From JBFGCT01 sp041581055 (GTDB taxonomy: Bacteria; Actinomycetota; Acidimicrobiia; Acidimicrobiales; Ilumatobacteraceae): DNA of 22,205 nucleotides. The position numbers were made by a program, and so were the translations under genes. The notes beneath the pieces are model-generated. The model had not been told where the DNA came from. It was given only the letters and a program-made list of their open reading frames with translations, and searched no databases. Positions 7,214 to 13,819 of this stretch are shown piece by piece. Position 1 is the stretch's first letter, and the number at the start of each line of letters is the position of its first letter. The stretch covers positions 1 to 22,205 of the forward strand of contig JBFGCT010000054.1 of NCBI GenBank assembly GCA_041581055.1, given 5' to 3'.

Positions 7214-8371
7214 TCAGGTCGTGTAGTCGGCGTTGAACCGGACGTAGGTGTCGCTGAGGTCGCAGCCCCACACGGTCGCCGCCGCGTCTCCGCAGCCGAG
7301 GCTGACGTGGATCAGCACGTCGGCGCCGCCGATGTAGGCCGACAGCGCGGCGAGCGCGTCGTCGTCGAGCGTCCGGGGGTACACCTCGGACTCCCCGAAG
7401 CGGATCACGACGCGGTCTTGGTCGATGTCGCGGTCGTCGCTGCACTTGCCGATCGCCATCGCCACCCGGCCCCAGTTCGGGTCGCCGCCGTGCACCGCCG
7501 TCTTCACCAGCGGTGAGTTGACGATCGACTTGGCGACCCGCTGGGCCTGGGCAGTGTCGGCGGCGGCGTCGACGCGCACCTCGATGAGCGAGTTCGCTCC
7601 CTCGCCGTCGCGGGCGATCTGCTTGGTGAGGTCGAGGGCGACCGCGTGCAACGCCCGCTCGAATGCGTCGAGGTCGACCGGGCCGGCCGCGCCGGACGCC
7701 ATCAGGATCGACGAGTCGCTGGTCGACGTGTCGGTGTCGATGCTGACGCGGTTGAACGTCCGGTCGACGACGCGGCGGAACGCCGTGTCCAGGTCGGCGG
7801 CGTCGACGTCGGCGTCGGTGAAGAGCAGCGAGATGTGGGTGGCCATGTCCGGCTCGATCATCCCGACGCCCTTCGCCATCCCGACGACCCGCGCCGCGCT
7901 GCCGTCGATGACCGCCTCGGCCAGCTTGGGCACGGTGTCGGTGGTCATCATCCCGCGCGCCGGACCCTCGGCGTCGTCGGAGTCCGGAGACGCCGGCAGC
8001 GCGGCGACGCCGGCGCGCACGCGGTCCATCGGGTACCGGCGGCCGATCACCCCGGTCGACGTGACGAGGATGTCGTTGGCGTCGGCGCCGAGGCGGTCGG
8101 CGACCGAGCGGGCCAGCTCGATCGCGTCGGCGTGGCCCTGTTCGCCGGTCGCCACGTTGGAGTTCTTGGAGACGACCACGACGGCCCGCGCCCGCCCGTC
8201 GGCGACGTTGGCGCGGCTGATCGCCACGCTCGGCCCGGCGAAGCGGCTCCGGGTGAACACGGCGGCCACCGGCACGGCGCGGTCGGCGGCGATCACCACG
8301 AAGTCGTCGGTGTCGTCCTTGATCCCGATGTTGGCGACGTGCGCGTGGAACCCACGCGGCAGGCGGGTCAT
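7214..8371 (-). CDS. argJ: Ornithine acetyltransferase / glutamate N-acetyltransferase (ArgJ, OAT2-like)
   Basis: ArgJ moves the acetyl group from N-acetylornithine to glutamate, recycling acetyl in arginine synthesis. The enzyme is an Ntn hydrolase that cuts itself into two chains. Here the cleavage site is A177-T178 in KGVGMIEPDMAT, leaving T178 as nucleophile; the oxyanion-hole strand TSTGVIG is at ~104-110. It has 385 residues, the normal length. Several stretches (SKNSNVATGEQG, MIEPDMAT, VSIDTDTSTSD, HGGDPNWGRVAMAIGKCSDD, YVRFNADYTT) resemble, as I recall it, the OAT2 type from clavulanic-acid clusters more than housekeeping ArgJ. The usual GEGATK loop reads GEGANS. No argB, argC or argD lies nearby. 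It sits 25 bp behind the MarR gene and is probably co-transcribed with it. The ATG at 8371 has no Shine-Dalgarno. Confidence 0.88.
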   Translation of the reverse strand: MTRLPRGFHAHVANIGIKDDTDDFVVIAADRAVPVAAVFTRSRFAGPSVAISRANVADGRARAVVVVSKNSNVATGEQGHADAIELARSVADRLGADANDILVTSTGVIGRRYPMDRVRAGVAALPASPDSDDAEGPARGMMTTDTVPKLAEAVIDGSAARVVGMAKGVGMIEPDMATHISLLFTDADVDAADLDTAFRRVVDRTFNRVSIDTDTSTSDSSILMASGAAGPVDLDAFERALHAVALDLTKQIARDGEGANSLIEVRVDAAADTAQAQRVAKSIVNSPLVKTAVHGGDPNWGRVAMAIGKCSDDRDIDQDRVVIRFGESEVYPRTLDDDALAALSAYIGGADVLIHVSLGCGDAAATVWGCDLSDTYVRFNADYTT

Positions 8372-8396
8372 GCGCGGGGCGCCCGTGCCGGCATGG

Positions 8397-8870
8397 TCAG
8401 GCGATGGCCGCGACCGAGTCGCCGGCGCGCAGTCCCTCGGAGATCGACTCGAAGATCGATGCCAGCGCGTCGACCTGCGCCGGGTCGAGGTGGTCGAAGA
8501 TGTGCCGCCGGACGCTGGCGACGTGGTGCGGCGCCGTCCGCTCGAGCAGCTCGCACCCGGCGTCGGTGAGCACCGCCATCATCACCCGCCGGTCGGCGGC
8601 GGAGCCCTCGCGGACGACGTGGCCGGCGGCGACGAGGCCGTCGAGCCGGCGGGTCAGCCCGCTCGGCGAGAGCTGGAGGCGGTCGGCGAGATCGCACATC
8701 CGCATCGCCCGCCCGTCGGACTCCGACAGGTAGACGAGCACCTGGTAGTCGCCGAGCGTGAGGCCGTGCTGGGCGAGGTCGCGCTCGAGGGCGGCGGTGA
8801 GGTCCGCGTAGGTCTCGATGAACGAGCGCCAGGCGCGCATCTCCGAGGGGGTGAGCCAATCGACGGCCAT
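8397..8870 (-). CDS. MarR-family transcriptional regulator
   Basis: This 157-residue winged-helix DNA-binding protein is of standard MarR length. The pattern is an N-terminal dimerisation helix (EMRAWRSFIETYADLTAALERDL), the YQVLVYLSES segment, a recognition helix region (MCDLADRLQLSPSGLTRRLDGLVAAGHV), and the wing with the conserved acidic-Arg-Arg turn (SAADRRVMMAVLTDAG). The C-terminal helices complete the dimer. MarR proteins usually repress their own and neighbouring genes and release DNA on binding a small phenolic or other ligand. The argJ-like gene follows on the same strand, so control of that gene is plausible. The ATG at 8870 is preceded by TATCGT only 7 nt away, which indicates a leaderless start. 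No operator palindrome was clear. Confidence 0.9.
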   Translation of the reverse strand: MAVDWLTPSEMRAWRSFIETYADLTAALERDLAQHGLTLGDYQVLVYLSESDGRAMRMCDLADRLQLSPSGLTRRLDGLVAAGHVVREGSAADRRVMMAVLTDAGCELLERTAPHHVASVRRHIFDHLDPAQVDALASIFESISEGLRAGDSVAAIA

Positions 8871-8877
8871 GCGCGAA

Positions 8878-8883
8878 ACGATA
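8878..8883 (-). promoter_or_regulatory. Predicted leaderless promoter -10 of marR-argJ
   Basis: Read on the minus strand, TATCGT is followed by 7 nt and then the ATG of the MarR gene. It matches TANNNT well. No Shine-Dalgarno lies between. The promoter overlaps the 3' end of the SRPBCC-gene spacer, so the MarR gene has its own start of transcription. Confidence 0.55.
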
Positions 8884-8890
8884 GCCCCGG

Positions 8891-9373
8891 TCACTCGGTC
8901 GCGGCAGGGCCGTCGGTCCCTTCGAAGTGCTCGACCAGGCGTTGCAGCGTCGCCTCCAGCGAGCGCCCGTTGCGCCGCGGGTAGTCGGCCAGCCGCAGGA
9001 GCCACGGGGCGTGGCTCCGCCCCCAGTCGAACTCCTCGGTGACCTCGGTGCCGCCCGCGGTGGCGCGCAGCCGGTAGCGCCACACGTGCCCGCCGAAGTG
9101 GCGCCAGCCGATCAGGTTGGGCTCGTCGAACTCGACGACCTCGTTGGTGATGCCGTAGGGCACGCCCAGCCGCATCTTCATCCCGAACTTCGAGCCGAGC
9201 GTCAACCGCTCCGGCGCCTCGTCCTTCGCCGACCGCACCGTGCCCGAGCCGTCGAACGTCGCGTGCGCCGCCGGGTCGGCGAGGAGGTCGAAGATCGCCT
9301 GCGGCGACGCCGGAACGACCCTGGATCGGGACTCGACGCGGTCGGCTGCGGGTTGGTCGCTCGTTGTGCTCAT
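8891..9373 (-). CDS. SRPBCC-family (polyketide cyclase/START-like) protein
   Basis: This 160-residue protein has the START/SRPBCC helix-grip fold, a hydrophobic-pocket domain that binds lipids or aromatic polyketides or simply acts as a carrier. The sequence shows the typical opening SRVVPASPQAIFDLLADPAAHATFDG, a central sheet (FGMKMRLGVPYGITNEVVEFDEPNLIGW, VWRYRLRATAGGTEVTEEFDWG) and the long C-terminal helix (NGRSLEATLQRLVEHFEG). The ligand cannot be deduced. It starts 12 bp after the FAD oxidoreductase stop on the same strand and is the last gene of that probable three-gene unit. The leader segment GGCGGG before the ATG may serve as a weak Shine-Dalgarno. Confidence 0.82.
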   Translation of the reverse strand: MSTTSDQPAADRVESRSRVVPASPQAIFDLLADPAAHATFDGSGTVRSAKDEAPERLTLGSKFGMKMRLGVPYGITNEVVEFDEPNLIGWRHFGGHVWRYRLRATAGGTEVTEEFDWGRSHAPWLLRLADYPRRNGRSLEATLQRLVEHFEGTDGPAATE

Positions 9374-9385
9374 CCCGCCACGCTC

Positions 9386-10648
9386 TCACACCGCGCGGGG
9401 TCCGGTCGACATCTCGGGGGCGACGCCGAGCCGGCCGGCGACCGCGTCGGCGCACCGCCGGCCCGAGTACATCGCCCCTTGGATCGACGCCGTGTCCCGG
9501 TGGTCGCCGCACACGAACAGCCCGTCTGCCAACTCGACCGGGCGCTTGGGGTGGAACGGCGGGAGCTGGCGCGGTTGGCCGTGGGGGACGCGGTACGACG
9601 CGAGGTGCTCCCACGCGTCGACGGCGGGCCCCCACCACCCGCGCAGTTGCGCCCGCGCGTCGTCCTCCATCGTCGGCCCGATGTGACCCGGCAGCGAGGC
9701 GACGACGAGATGCCGGCCCGCCGGGGCGTACGAAGCGGCGACGTTCGACATCACCGCGGCGTTGAGCACGGGGCCGCGGCCGGCGCCGTCGAGCACGACG
9801 AAGCGCGTGGCGGTCGGGGCCTCGGCGGCGGCGAAATACACGCAACCCACGGGCTTCGACCCGACCGGCGGCAGTCCGAGGAGGTCGGCGGCGGCCGGGC
9901 CCGCGGTGGCGACGACGACCGCCGTCGCGGCGACGCGCTCGCCGTCGACGGCGACGTGGTCGGCGCTCACCGCCTCGACGCGCCGGCCGTAGTCGATCGT
10001 GTCGGGCGGCAGCGCCGCGGCGAGCTGGTTCGGGATCGCCTGCATGCCGGCGGCCGGCACCGCCGAGTCGCCATCGGCCAGCATGCGGAAGATCACGTCG
10101 AACAGGCGGCGGCTGTCGGCGAGGTCGGGATCGAGCTGGATGCCGCCGACCAGCGGCCGGAAGAAGCGCTCGACGATCCGGTCGGAGAACCCCGCCGACC
10201 GCAGCGCGTCGATCGTCGGGACGTCCTCGCCGCGCAGCAGCTGCGCCGGGTGGACGCCGCGCACCCGCCGGCGGAGAAGCGCGATGCGCGCCTTGTCGGC
10301 CAGCGAGCCGATGGGGGCGAACGCCGTCCGCGCCGCGGTGAGCGGCCGCCGGAACGGGTCGCCGACGACCGACCCGGCGCCGTCGCGCCACACGAGCGCG
10401 CCGGGTTCGAAGGCCCGCAGGTCGAGCGCCTCCAAGGCGAGTTGGCGGTGCAGCTCGGGATAGGCCGTGAGCGCGACCTGGAACCCGCGGTCGAGGGTGA
10501 ACCCGTCGACGTGATCGGTGCGGACGCGCCCGCCCGGGCCGTCGGCCGCCTCGAACACGCGGACCCGGAGGCCCCGTTCGTGCAGCAGCCGGGCGCACGA
10601 GAGGCCGGCCAGCCCGGCCCCGACGACGACGACGGGGTCGCCGCTCAC
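9386..10648 (-). CDS. FAD-dependent oxidoreductase, flavin amine oxidase / phytoene desaturase type
   Basis: This 420-residue flavoprotein has a dinucleotide-binding motif near its N-terminus (VVVVGAGLAGLSCARLL, about residues 6-22) followed by the GG-doublet (EAADGPGGRVRTD). This is the signature of NAD(P)-binding Rossmann amine oxidases and desaturases. The C-terminal FAD segment is LADGLFVCGDHRDTASIQGAMYSGRRCADAV. Substrate is unknown; the family oxidises amines, carotenoid precursors and other hydrophobic compounds. The start is a GTG at 10648 that overlaps the TGA of the upstream epimerase gene as GTGA, which indicates translational coupling; a longer in-frame extension into the epimerase gene is rejected. 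The SRPBCC gene follows after 12 bp. A joint role in modifying a lipid-like substrate is a guess. Confidence 0.85.
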   Translation of the reverse strand: MSGDPVVVVGAGLAGLSCARLLHERGLRVRVFEAADGPGGRVRTDHVDGFTLDRGFQVALTAYPELHRQLALEALDLRAFEPGALVWRDGAGSVVGDPFRRPLTAARTAFAPIGSLADKARIALLRRRVRGVHPAQLLRGEDVPTIDALRSAGFSDRIVERFFRPLVGGIQLDPDLADSRRLFDVIFRMLADGDSAVPAAGMQAIPNQLAAALPPDTIDYGRRVEAVSADHVAVDGERVAATAVVVATAGPAAADLLGLPPVGSKPVGCVYFAAAEAPTATRFVVLDGAGRGPVLNAAVMSNVAASYAPAGRHLVVASLPGHIGPTMEDDARAQLRGWWGPAVDAWEHLASYRVPHGQPRQLPPFHPKRPVELADGLFVCGDHRDTASIQGAMYSGRRCADAVAGRLGVAPEMSTGPRAV

Positions 10649-11541
10649 CGGTCGAGAACGGCGCGCAGGGCGGCTTCGAGATGCGGATGGTCGAACGTGA
10701 AGCCGGCGTCGCCGTTCAGCACGGCCGGCAGCACCCTCTGCCCGGTGAACAGCAGGTTCTCGGCCAGCTCGCCGCCGAGCAGCAGCTTGGGCCCGAACTT
10801 GGGGATCGGCACGAACGTCGGGCGGGAGAGCACGGCGCCGAGCGTGTCGGTGAACTCGGCGTTGGTCACCGGATGGGGGGCGGTCAGGTTGACCGGGCCC
10901 GAGTGCTCGGCGGTCAGCAGGTGGACGACCGCGGCCACGTGGTCGTCGATCGAGATCCAGCTCTGCCACTGCTCGCCGCTGCCCATCTTCCCGCCCAGGC
11001 CGAGCTTGAACAACGGGAGTTGCTTCTTGAGCGCGCCACCTCGGGCCGAGAGCACGATGCCGGTGCGGAGGTGGACGACGCGCGCGCCGGCGGCCGCGGC
11101 GACGCCGGTCGCCTCCTCCCACCGCACGCACAGGTCGGCGAGGAATCCGGTGCCGGGCGCCGACGATTCGTCGAGCTGCTCGTCGCCGCGCGCCCCGTAG
11201 ACGCCGACCGCCGAGCCCGACAGCAGCACCGACGGTCCGCCGTCGGCCGCGGCGATCGCCTCGGACAGCAGCGCCGTGCCCCGCGTCCGGCTCTCGACGA
11301 GTTCCCGCTTGTAGTCGTCGGTCCAGCGGTGGTCGCCGATGCCGGCCCCGGCCAGGTGGACCACGGCGTCGACGCCGGCGAGGTCGGCCGGATCGAGCCG
11401 CCGCTCAGCCGGCGACCAGGAGATCTCACCGGCCCGCGGGGTCCGGCGGACGACGGGAACGGGCGTGTGGCCCGCCGTGGAGAGCGCGGCGGTGAGCGCG
11501 GTCCCGATCAGGCCTGTCGAACCGGTGATGGCGATGCGCAT
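10645..11541 (-). CDS. TIGR01777-family NAD(P)-dependent epimerase / SDR39U1-like protein
   Basis: This 298-residue extended short-chain dehydrogenase matches the TIGR01777 (YfcH/SDR39U1) family in length and motifs. It has MRIAITGSTGLIGTAL with the GxxGxxG nucleotide-binding loop, VVHLAGAGIGDHRWTDDYKREL, LLSGSAVGVYGARGDE, LRTGIVLSARGGALKKQLPLFKLGLGGKMGSG, WISIDDHVAA and the closing G.VNLTAPHPVTN.EFT. The physiological substrate of this family is not known. It is the first gene of a unit with the FAD oxidoreductase (4-nt overlap) and the SRPBCC protein. TACGCT ends 7 nt before the ATG, consistent with a leaderless transcript. Confidence 0.9.
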   Translation of the reverse strand: MRIAITGSTGLIGTALTAALSTAGHTPVPVVRRTPRAGEISWSPAERRLDPADLAGVDAVVHLAGAGIGDHRWTDDYKRELVESRTRGTALLSEAIAAADGGPSVLLSGSAVGVYGARGDEQLDESSAPGTGFLADLCVRWEEATGVAAAAGARVVHLRTGIVLSARGGALKKQLPLFKLGLGGKMGSGEQWQSWISIDDHVAAVVHLLTAEHSGPVNLTAPHPVTNAEFTDTLGAVLSRPTFVPIPKFGPKLLLGGELAENLLFTGQRVLPAVLNGDAGFTFDHPHLEAALRAVLDR

Positions 11542-11548
11542 GGCGGTC

Positions 11549-11554
11549 AGCGTA
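11549..11554 (-). promoter_or_regulatory. Predicted leaderless promoter -10 of the epimerase operon
   Basis: On the minus strand TACGCT is followed by 7 nt and the ATG at 11541. No Shine-Dalgarno is present. The same hexamer at the same distance (7-8 nt) precedes the genes at 13820 and 19805. Confidence 0.6.
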
Positions 11555-11602
11555 GGGCGGCCGCGTCACGGGCGGGAGATCGTGACGGGAACTCTGCGGG
11601 CG

Positions 11603-12214
11603 TCAGATCGACTCGGAGATGATCTGGTCGAGGAGCGCGCCGTTGACCGCCCCCGCCACCGTCTCGATCGAGCCGTCGGCCTTGACGATCGCCATCGCCG
11701 GCTGGTAGGCGACGTCGAAGCGGGCGAAGACGTCGCCACGATTGTCGCTGATCTGCGGGAAGGTCAGGCCGTGCTTGTCGATGAACCTTTGGAAGTCGTC
11801 GTCGCTGCCGGTCCACGCGACGCCGACGAAGTTGACCGTGTCGGAGAATCTGATCGCTGCCTCCTCGACCGAGGGGGCTTCACGGTTGCAGGTGCTTCAA
11901 GTGGGCGCCCAGAACCAGAGGAGGGTCGGCTTGCCGGCCAGCGTCGCGAGGTCGAGCTCGCCACCGCCGACGAGCGGGGCGGCGAACTGCAGTGCGGCGG
12001 GGACGATCGCCGCCGCCCCGGCGTCGGGCGCGGCGTCGGGTTGCGGGTCGGCCGGGGCCGCCGCGTCGGTGGGTGTGGGCGCGGCGGTTGCCGCAGGCGG
12101 ATCGGCGGCGGACGACGCGGGGTCGGGCGCGCCGGCGGGAGCGGTCCCGCCGCCGCAGGCCGCGACGGCGAGCGCCAGGCCGGCCAGTCCCGCCCAACGG
12201 CGCGTGCTGCTCAT
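11603..12214 (-). CDS. Predicted selenoprotein: thioredoxin-fold (TlpA/DsbE, MPT53-like) lipoprotein with UxxC active site
   Basis: The predicted product is a 203-residue exported thiol-disulfide protein in which codon 106 (TGA, 11899-11897) is read as selenocysteine. MSSTRRWAGLAGLALAVAAC is a lipoprotein signal with C20 as the lipidated Cys. An Ala/Pro/Asp-rich tether follows to about residue 70. The redox domain then begins: LATLAGKPTLLWFWAPT, U106, S107, T108, C109, then NREAPSVEEAA…VNFVGVAW…FIDKHGLTFPQISDN…FDVAYQPAMAIVKADGS and stop at 11603. U-S-T-C lies exactly where this family has C-x-x-C, and homology continues on both sides in one frame, including the cis-Pro region (AYQPAMAI). The layout resembles mycobacterial MPT53/DsbE as I recall it. 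A hairpin just after the TGA fits a bacterial SECIS. Alternatives are a nonsense mutation or sequence error. Cut at the TGA, the product would lack its active site. Confidence 0.85.
11859..11878 (-). promoter_or_regulatory. Predicted bacterial SECIS hairpin downstream of the UGA codon
   Basis: In the transcript, 18 nt after the UGA, GCCCCCUC pairs with GAGGAGGC around a GGUC loop. This gives 7 Watson-Crick pairs with one internal C·A mismatch; the four pairs next to the loop are perfect. The loop begins 27 nt after the UGA. Known bacterial SECIS elements sit directly behind the UGA, with a short stem and G (often GGU) in the first loop positions, where SelB binds. This element meets those points and lies inside the coding frame. 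Confidence 0.75.
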
Positions 12215-12221
12215 GGTGGTG

Positions 12222-12227
12222 ACGCTA
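12222..12227 (-). promoter_or_regulatory. Predicted leaderless promoter -10 of the selenoprotein gene
   Basis: On the minus strand TAGCGT is followed by 7 nt and the ATG at 12214. There is no Shine-Dalgarno. It supports the 12214 start and shows that the gene has a live-looking promoter, which argues against a decayed pseudogene. Confidence 0.55.
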
Positions 12228-12244
12228 CCGGGGCGGGTGAGGCC

Positions 12245-12376
12245 GACGAGGCGGGCCGACCCTCGTTCTCAGTTTGTTCCCACATGTCTCGGGAGGTGTC
12301 GGTGTCTCGGGACGAGGCGGGCCGGCCCTCGTTCTCAGTTTGTTCCCACATGTCTCGGGAGGTGTCGGTGTCGCGC
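12245..12376. repeat. Two tandem 66-bp direct repeats in the divergent intergenic region
   Basis: Unit 1 is 12245-12310 and unit 2 is 12311-12376. They differ at one internal base (A/G at position 15) and in part of the last four bases. The core GTTCTCAGTTTGTTCCCACA is less GC-rich than its surroundings. A shorter motif, TGTCTCGGGA, occurs at 12285, 12303 and 12351. The repeat lies between the selenoprotein promoter and the promoter of the 12474 gene. No credible start, Shine-Dalgarno or protein family supports a gene in it. Confidence 0.9.
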
Positions 12377-12421
12377 CAGCGGGCCGGCCGGCGCCAGTCC
12401 GAGCATCCGACATCGCGGTGC

Positions 12422-12427
12422 TACGTT
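12422..12427 (+). promoter_or_regulatory. Predicted -10 element for the DRHyd/TPR gene
   Basis: TACGTT lies 46 nt before the ATG at 12474, giving a leader of about 40 nt. The leader contains a strong Shine-Dalgarno, GGAGG at 12464-12468. No clear -35 was seen. Confidence 0.4.
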
Positions 12428-12473
12428 GCCGATCAGCGGGCGCGCCGCTCCGGCCAGATGTTTGGAGGACGAC

Positions 12474-13748
12474 ATGACGGAGAAGAAGAAGTGTTTCGTG
12501 ATCATGGGGTTCGGCAAGAAGACCGACTACCGCACGAGCCGCCTCCTCGATCTGGACAAGACCTACAAGCACATCATCAAGCCCGCCGTCACCGAGGCGG
12601 GCCTCGAGTGCATCCGCGCTGACGAGATCGTGCATTCCGGGACGATCGACGTCCCGATGTACGAGATGCTGATGGAGGCCGATCTCGTGATCGCCGACCT
12701 GTCGACCTCGAACGTCAACGCGGCCTACGAGCTCGGGGTGCGGCACGCGCTGCGGCCGCGGACGACGATCGTCATCGCCGAGCAGGAGTTCGCCTTCCCG
12801 TTCGACGTGAACCACATCTCGATCCGGACCTACCGGCTCGACGGGGAGGTGCTCGACATCGACGAGGTGGGCCGCTTCAAGCCCGAGCTGAAATCGGCGA
12901 TCGAGACGATTCTGGAGGAGTCGAAACCGGACAGCCCGGTCTACACCTTCCTCAAGCAGCTCACACCGCCGAGCATGGGCGAGGTCGAGGCGCTGGTGGC
13001 GGCCGCCGCCGACGAGGCGCCATCCGATCCAGGCGACAATCCGACGCTCGCCGGTCTGCTCGACCAGGCGGCGACGGCCAAGGCGGCCGACGACTTCCTG
13101 ACGGCCAAGACGCTGCTCGGCGCGGCGCGGGCGATCGCGCCCAACGATCCGTACATCGTGCAGCAGCTCGCGCTGGTGACCTACAAGTCCAAGCAGCCGA
13201 CGGTGCTGGCGGCGCTCGAAGAGGCCCGCGACGTCCTGAAGGACCCCGATCCGATGAGCTCCAACGACGCCGAGACCCTCGGCATCTGGGGGGCGATCCA
13301 CAAGCGATTCTGGGAGGAGAACGGCGACCCCGCCGATCTCGATCGGTCGATCGCCGCCTACGAGAAGGGCTACCGCCTGCTCGACGACTACTACAACGGG
13401 ATCAACTACGCCTTCCTGCTGAACGTCAGGGCGGCGAACGCCGAGCCCGCCGACGCCATCACCGACTTCGTGCTGGCGCGGCGGGTGCGTGCGCACGTCG
13501 TCGAGTTGTGCGAGGCGGCGCGCGCCAAGCTGAGCGGCCGGGAGGGCACCGAGGAGCAGCGGTACTGGATCCTCGCCACCGAGGCCGAGGCCGCGCTCGG
13601 GCTGGGTCAGGCGGCGAGGAAGGACGAGCTGTTGGCCGAGGCGGCCGCGCTGGATCCGCAGCCGTGGATGGTCGAGTCGACCGAGACACAGCTCGCCACG
13701 CTCGAGGGCCACCTCCAGGACTCACCGCTCGACCGCATCGCCGGCTAG
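12474..13748 (+). CDS. Deoxyribosyltransferase-like (DRHyd) N-terminal domain with TPR-like C-terminal region
   Basis: This 424-residue cytosolic protein has two parts. Residues ~5-110 form a nucleoside 2-deoxyribosyltransferase-like Rossmannoid domain: KCFVIMGFG at the first strand, IRADEIVHSGTIDVPMYEMLMEADLVIADLS with D70 and D75, and NVNAAYELGVRHA, where E86 matches the catalytic glutamate of that fold. Residues ~185-415 are helical with TPR-like character (LLDQAATAKAADDFLTAKTLL, AIAPNDPYIVQQLALVTYKS, LDRSIAAYEKGYRLLDDYYNGINYAFLL, AEAALGLGQAARKDELLAEAAALDPQ) and resemble the TPR-S/TRAFs-binding region. Proteins pairing these domains have been placed among nucleotide-centred conflict systems by comparative genomics (from memory). 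A role in defence or NAD/nucleotide hydrolysis here is inference. GGAGG at 12464-12468 fixes the start. Confidence 0.8.
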   Translation: MTEKKKCFVIMGFGKKTDYRTSRLLDLDKTYKHIIKPAVTEAGLECIRADEIVHSGTIDVPMYEMLMEADLVIADLSTSNVNAAYELGVRHALRPRTTIVIAEQEFAFPFDVNHISIRTYRLDGEVLDIDEVGRFKPELKSAIETILEESKPDSPVYTFLKQLTPPSMGEVEALVAAAADEAPSDPGDNPTLAGLLDQAATAKAADDFLTAKTLLGAARAIAPNDPYIVQQLALVTYKSKQPTVLAALEEARDVLKDPDPMSSNDAETLGIWGAIHKRFWEENGDPADLDRSIAAYEKGYRLLDDYYNGINYAFLLNVRAANAEPADAITDFVLARRVRAHVVELCEAARAKLSGREGTEEQRYWILATEAEAALGLGQAARKDELLAEAAALDPQPWMVESTETQLATLEGHLQDSPLDRIAG

Positions 13749-13805
13749 GAGACTGCCCGCAACCTCCGACGCCGTGCCGCGAGCGGTCGACGCGCCCGGC
13801 GCTCG

Positions 13806-13811
13806 TACGCT
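13806..13811 (+). promoter_or_regulatory. Predicted leaderless promoter -10 for the 13820 gene
   Basis: TACGCT ends 8 nt before a GTG start at 13820. No Shine-Dalgarno is present. It supports choosing this GTG over the longer in-frame extension back to 13508, which would overlap the preceding gene. Confidence 0.55.
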
Positions 13812-13819
13812 GGTCGGCC

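Noticed and set aside
8397..10598. One long 733-codon minus-strand frame covering the MarR gene and its upstream region
   Set aside because: Only the last 157 codons are MarR-like; the rest is a shadow of the FAD oxidoreductase and SRPBCC genes. The start at 8870 has its own promoter.
11764..11964. A 66-codon minus-strand frame crossing the TGA of the selenoprotein gene
   Set aside because: It is in a different frame, has the low-complexity Ser/Arg/Pro content of a shadow frame and matches no family; the redox domain lies in the frame of the 12214 start.
11897..12214. A 105-residue lipoprotein ending at the TGA as a complete gene
   Set aside because: It would stop inside the active-site motif (FWAPT) and leave the conserved second half of the thioredoxin fold without a start; selenocysteine read-through explains both halves.
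12245..12376. A CRISPR array
   Set aside because: There are only two adjacent units with no variable spacers between them, and no cas genes are present.
12225..13712. A 495-codon minus-strand open frame opposite the DRHyd/TPR gene, running into the 66-bp repeats
   Set aside because: The composition is that of a shadow frame (Arg/Leu/Gly/Val rich, no domain). The plus-strand gene has a Shine-Dalgarno and conserved motifs.
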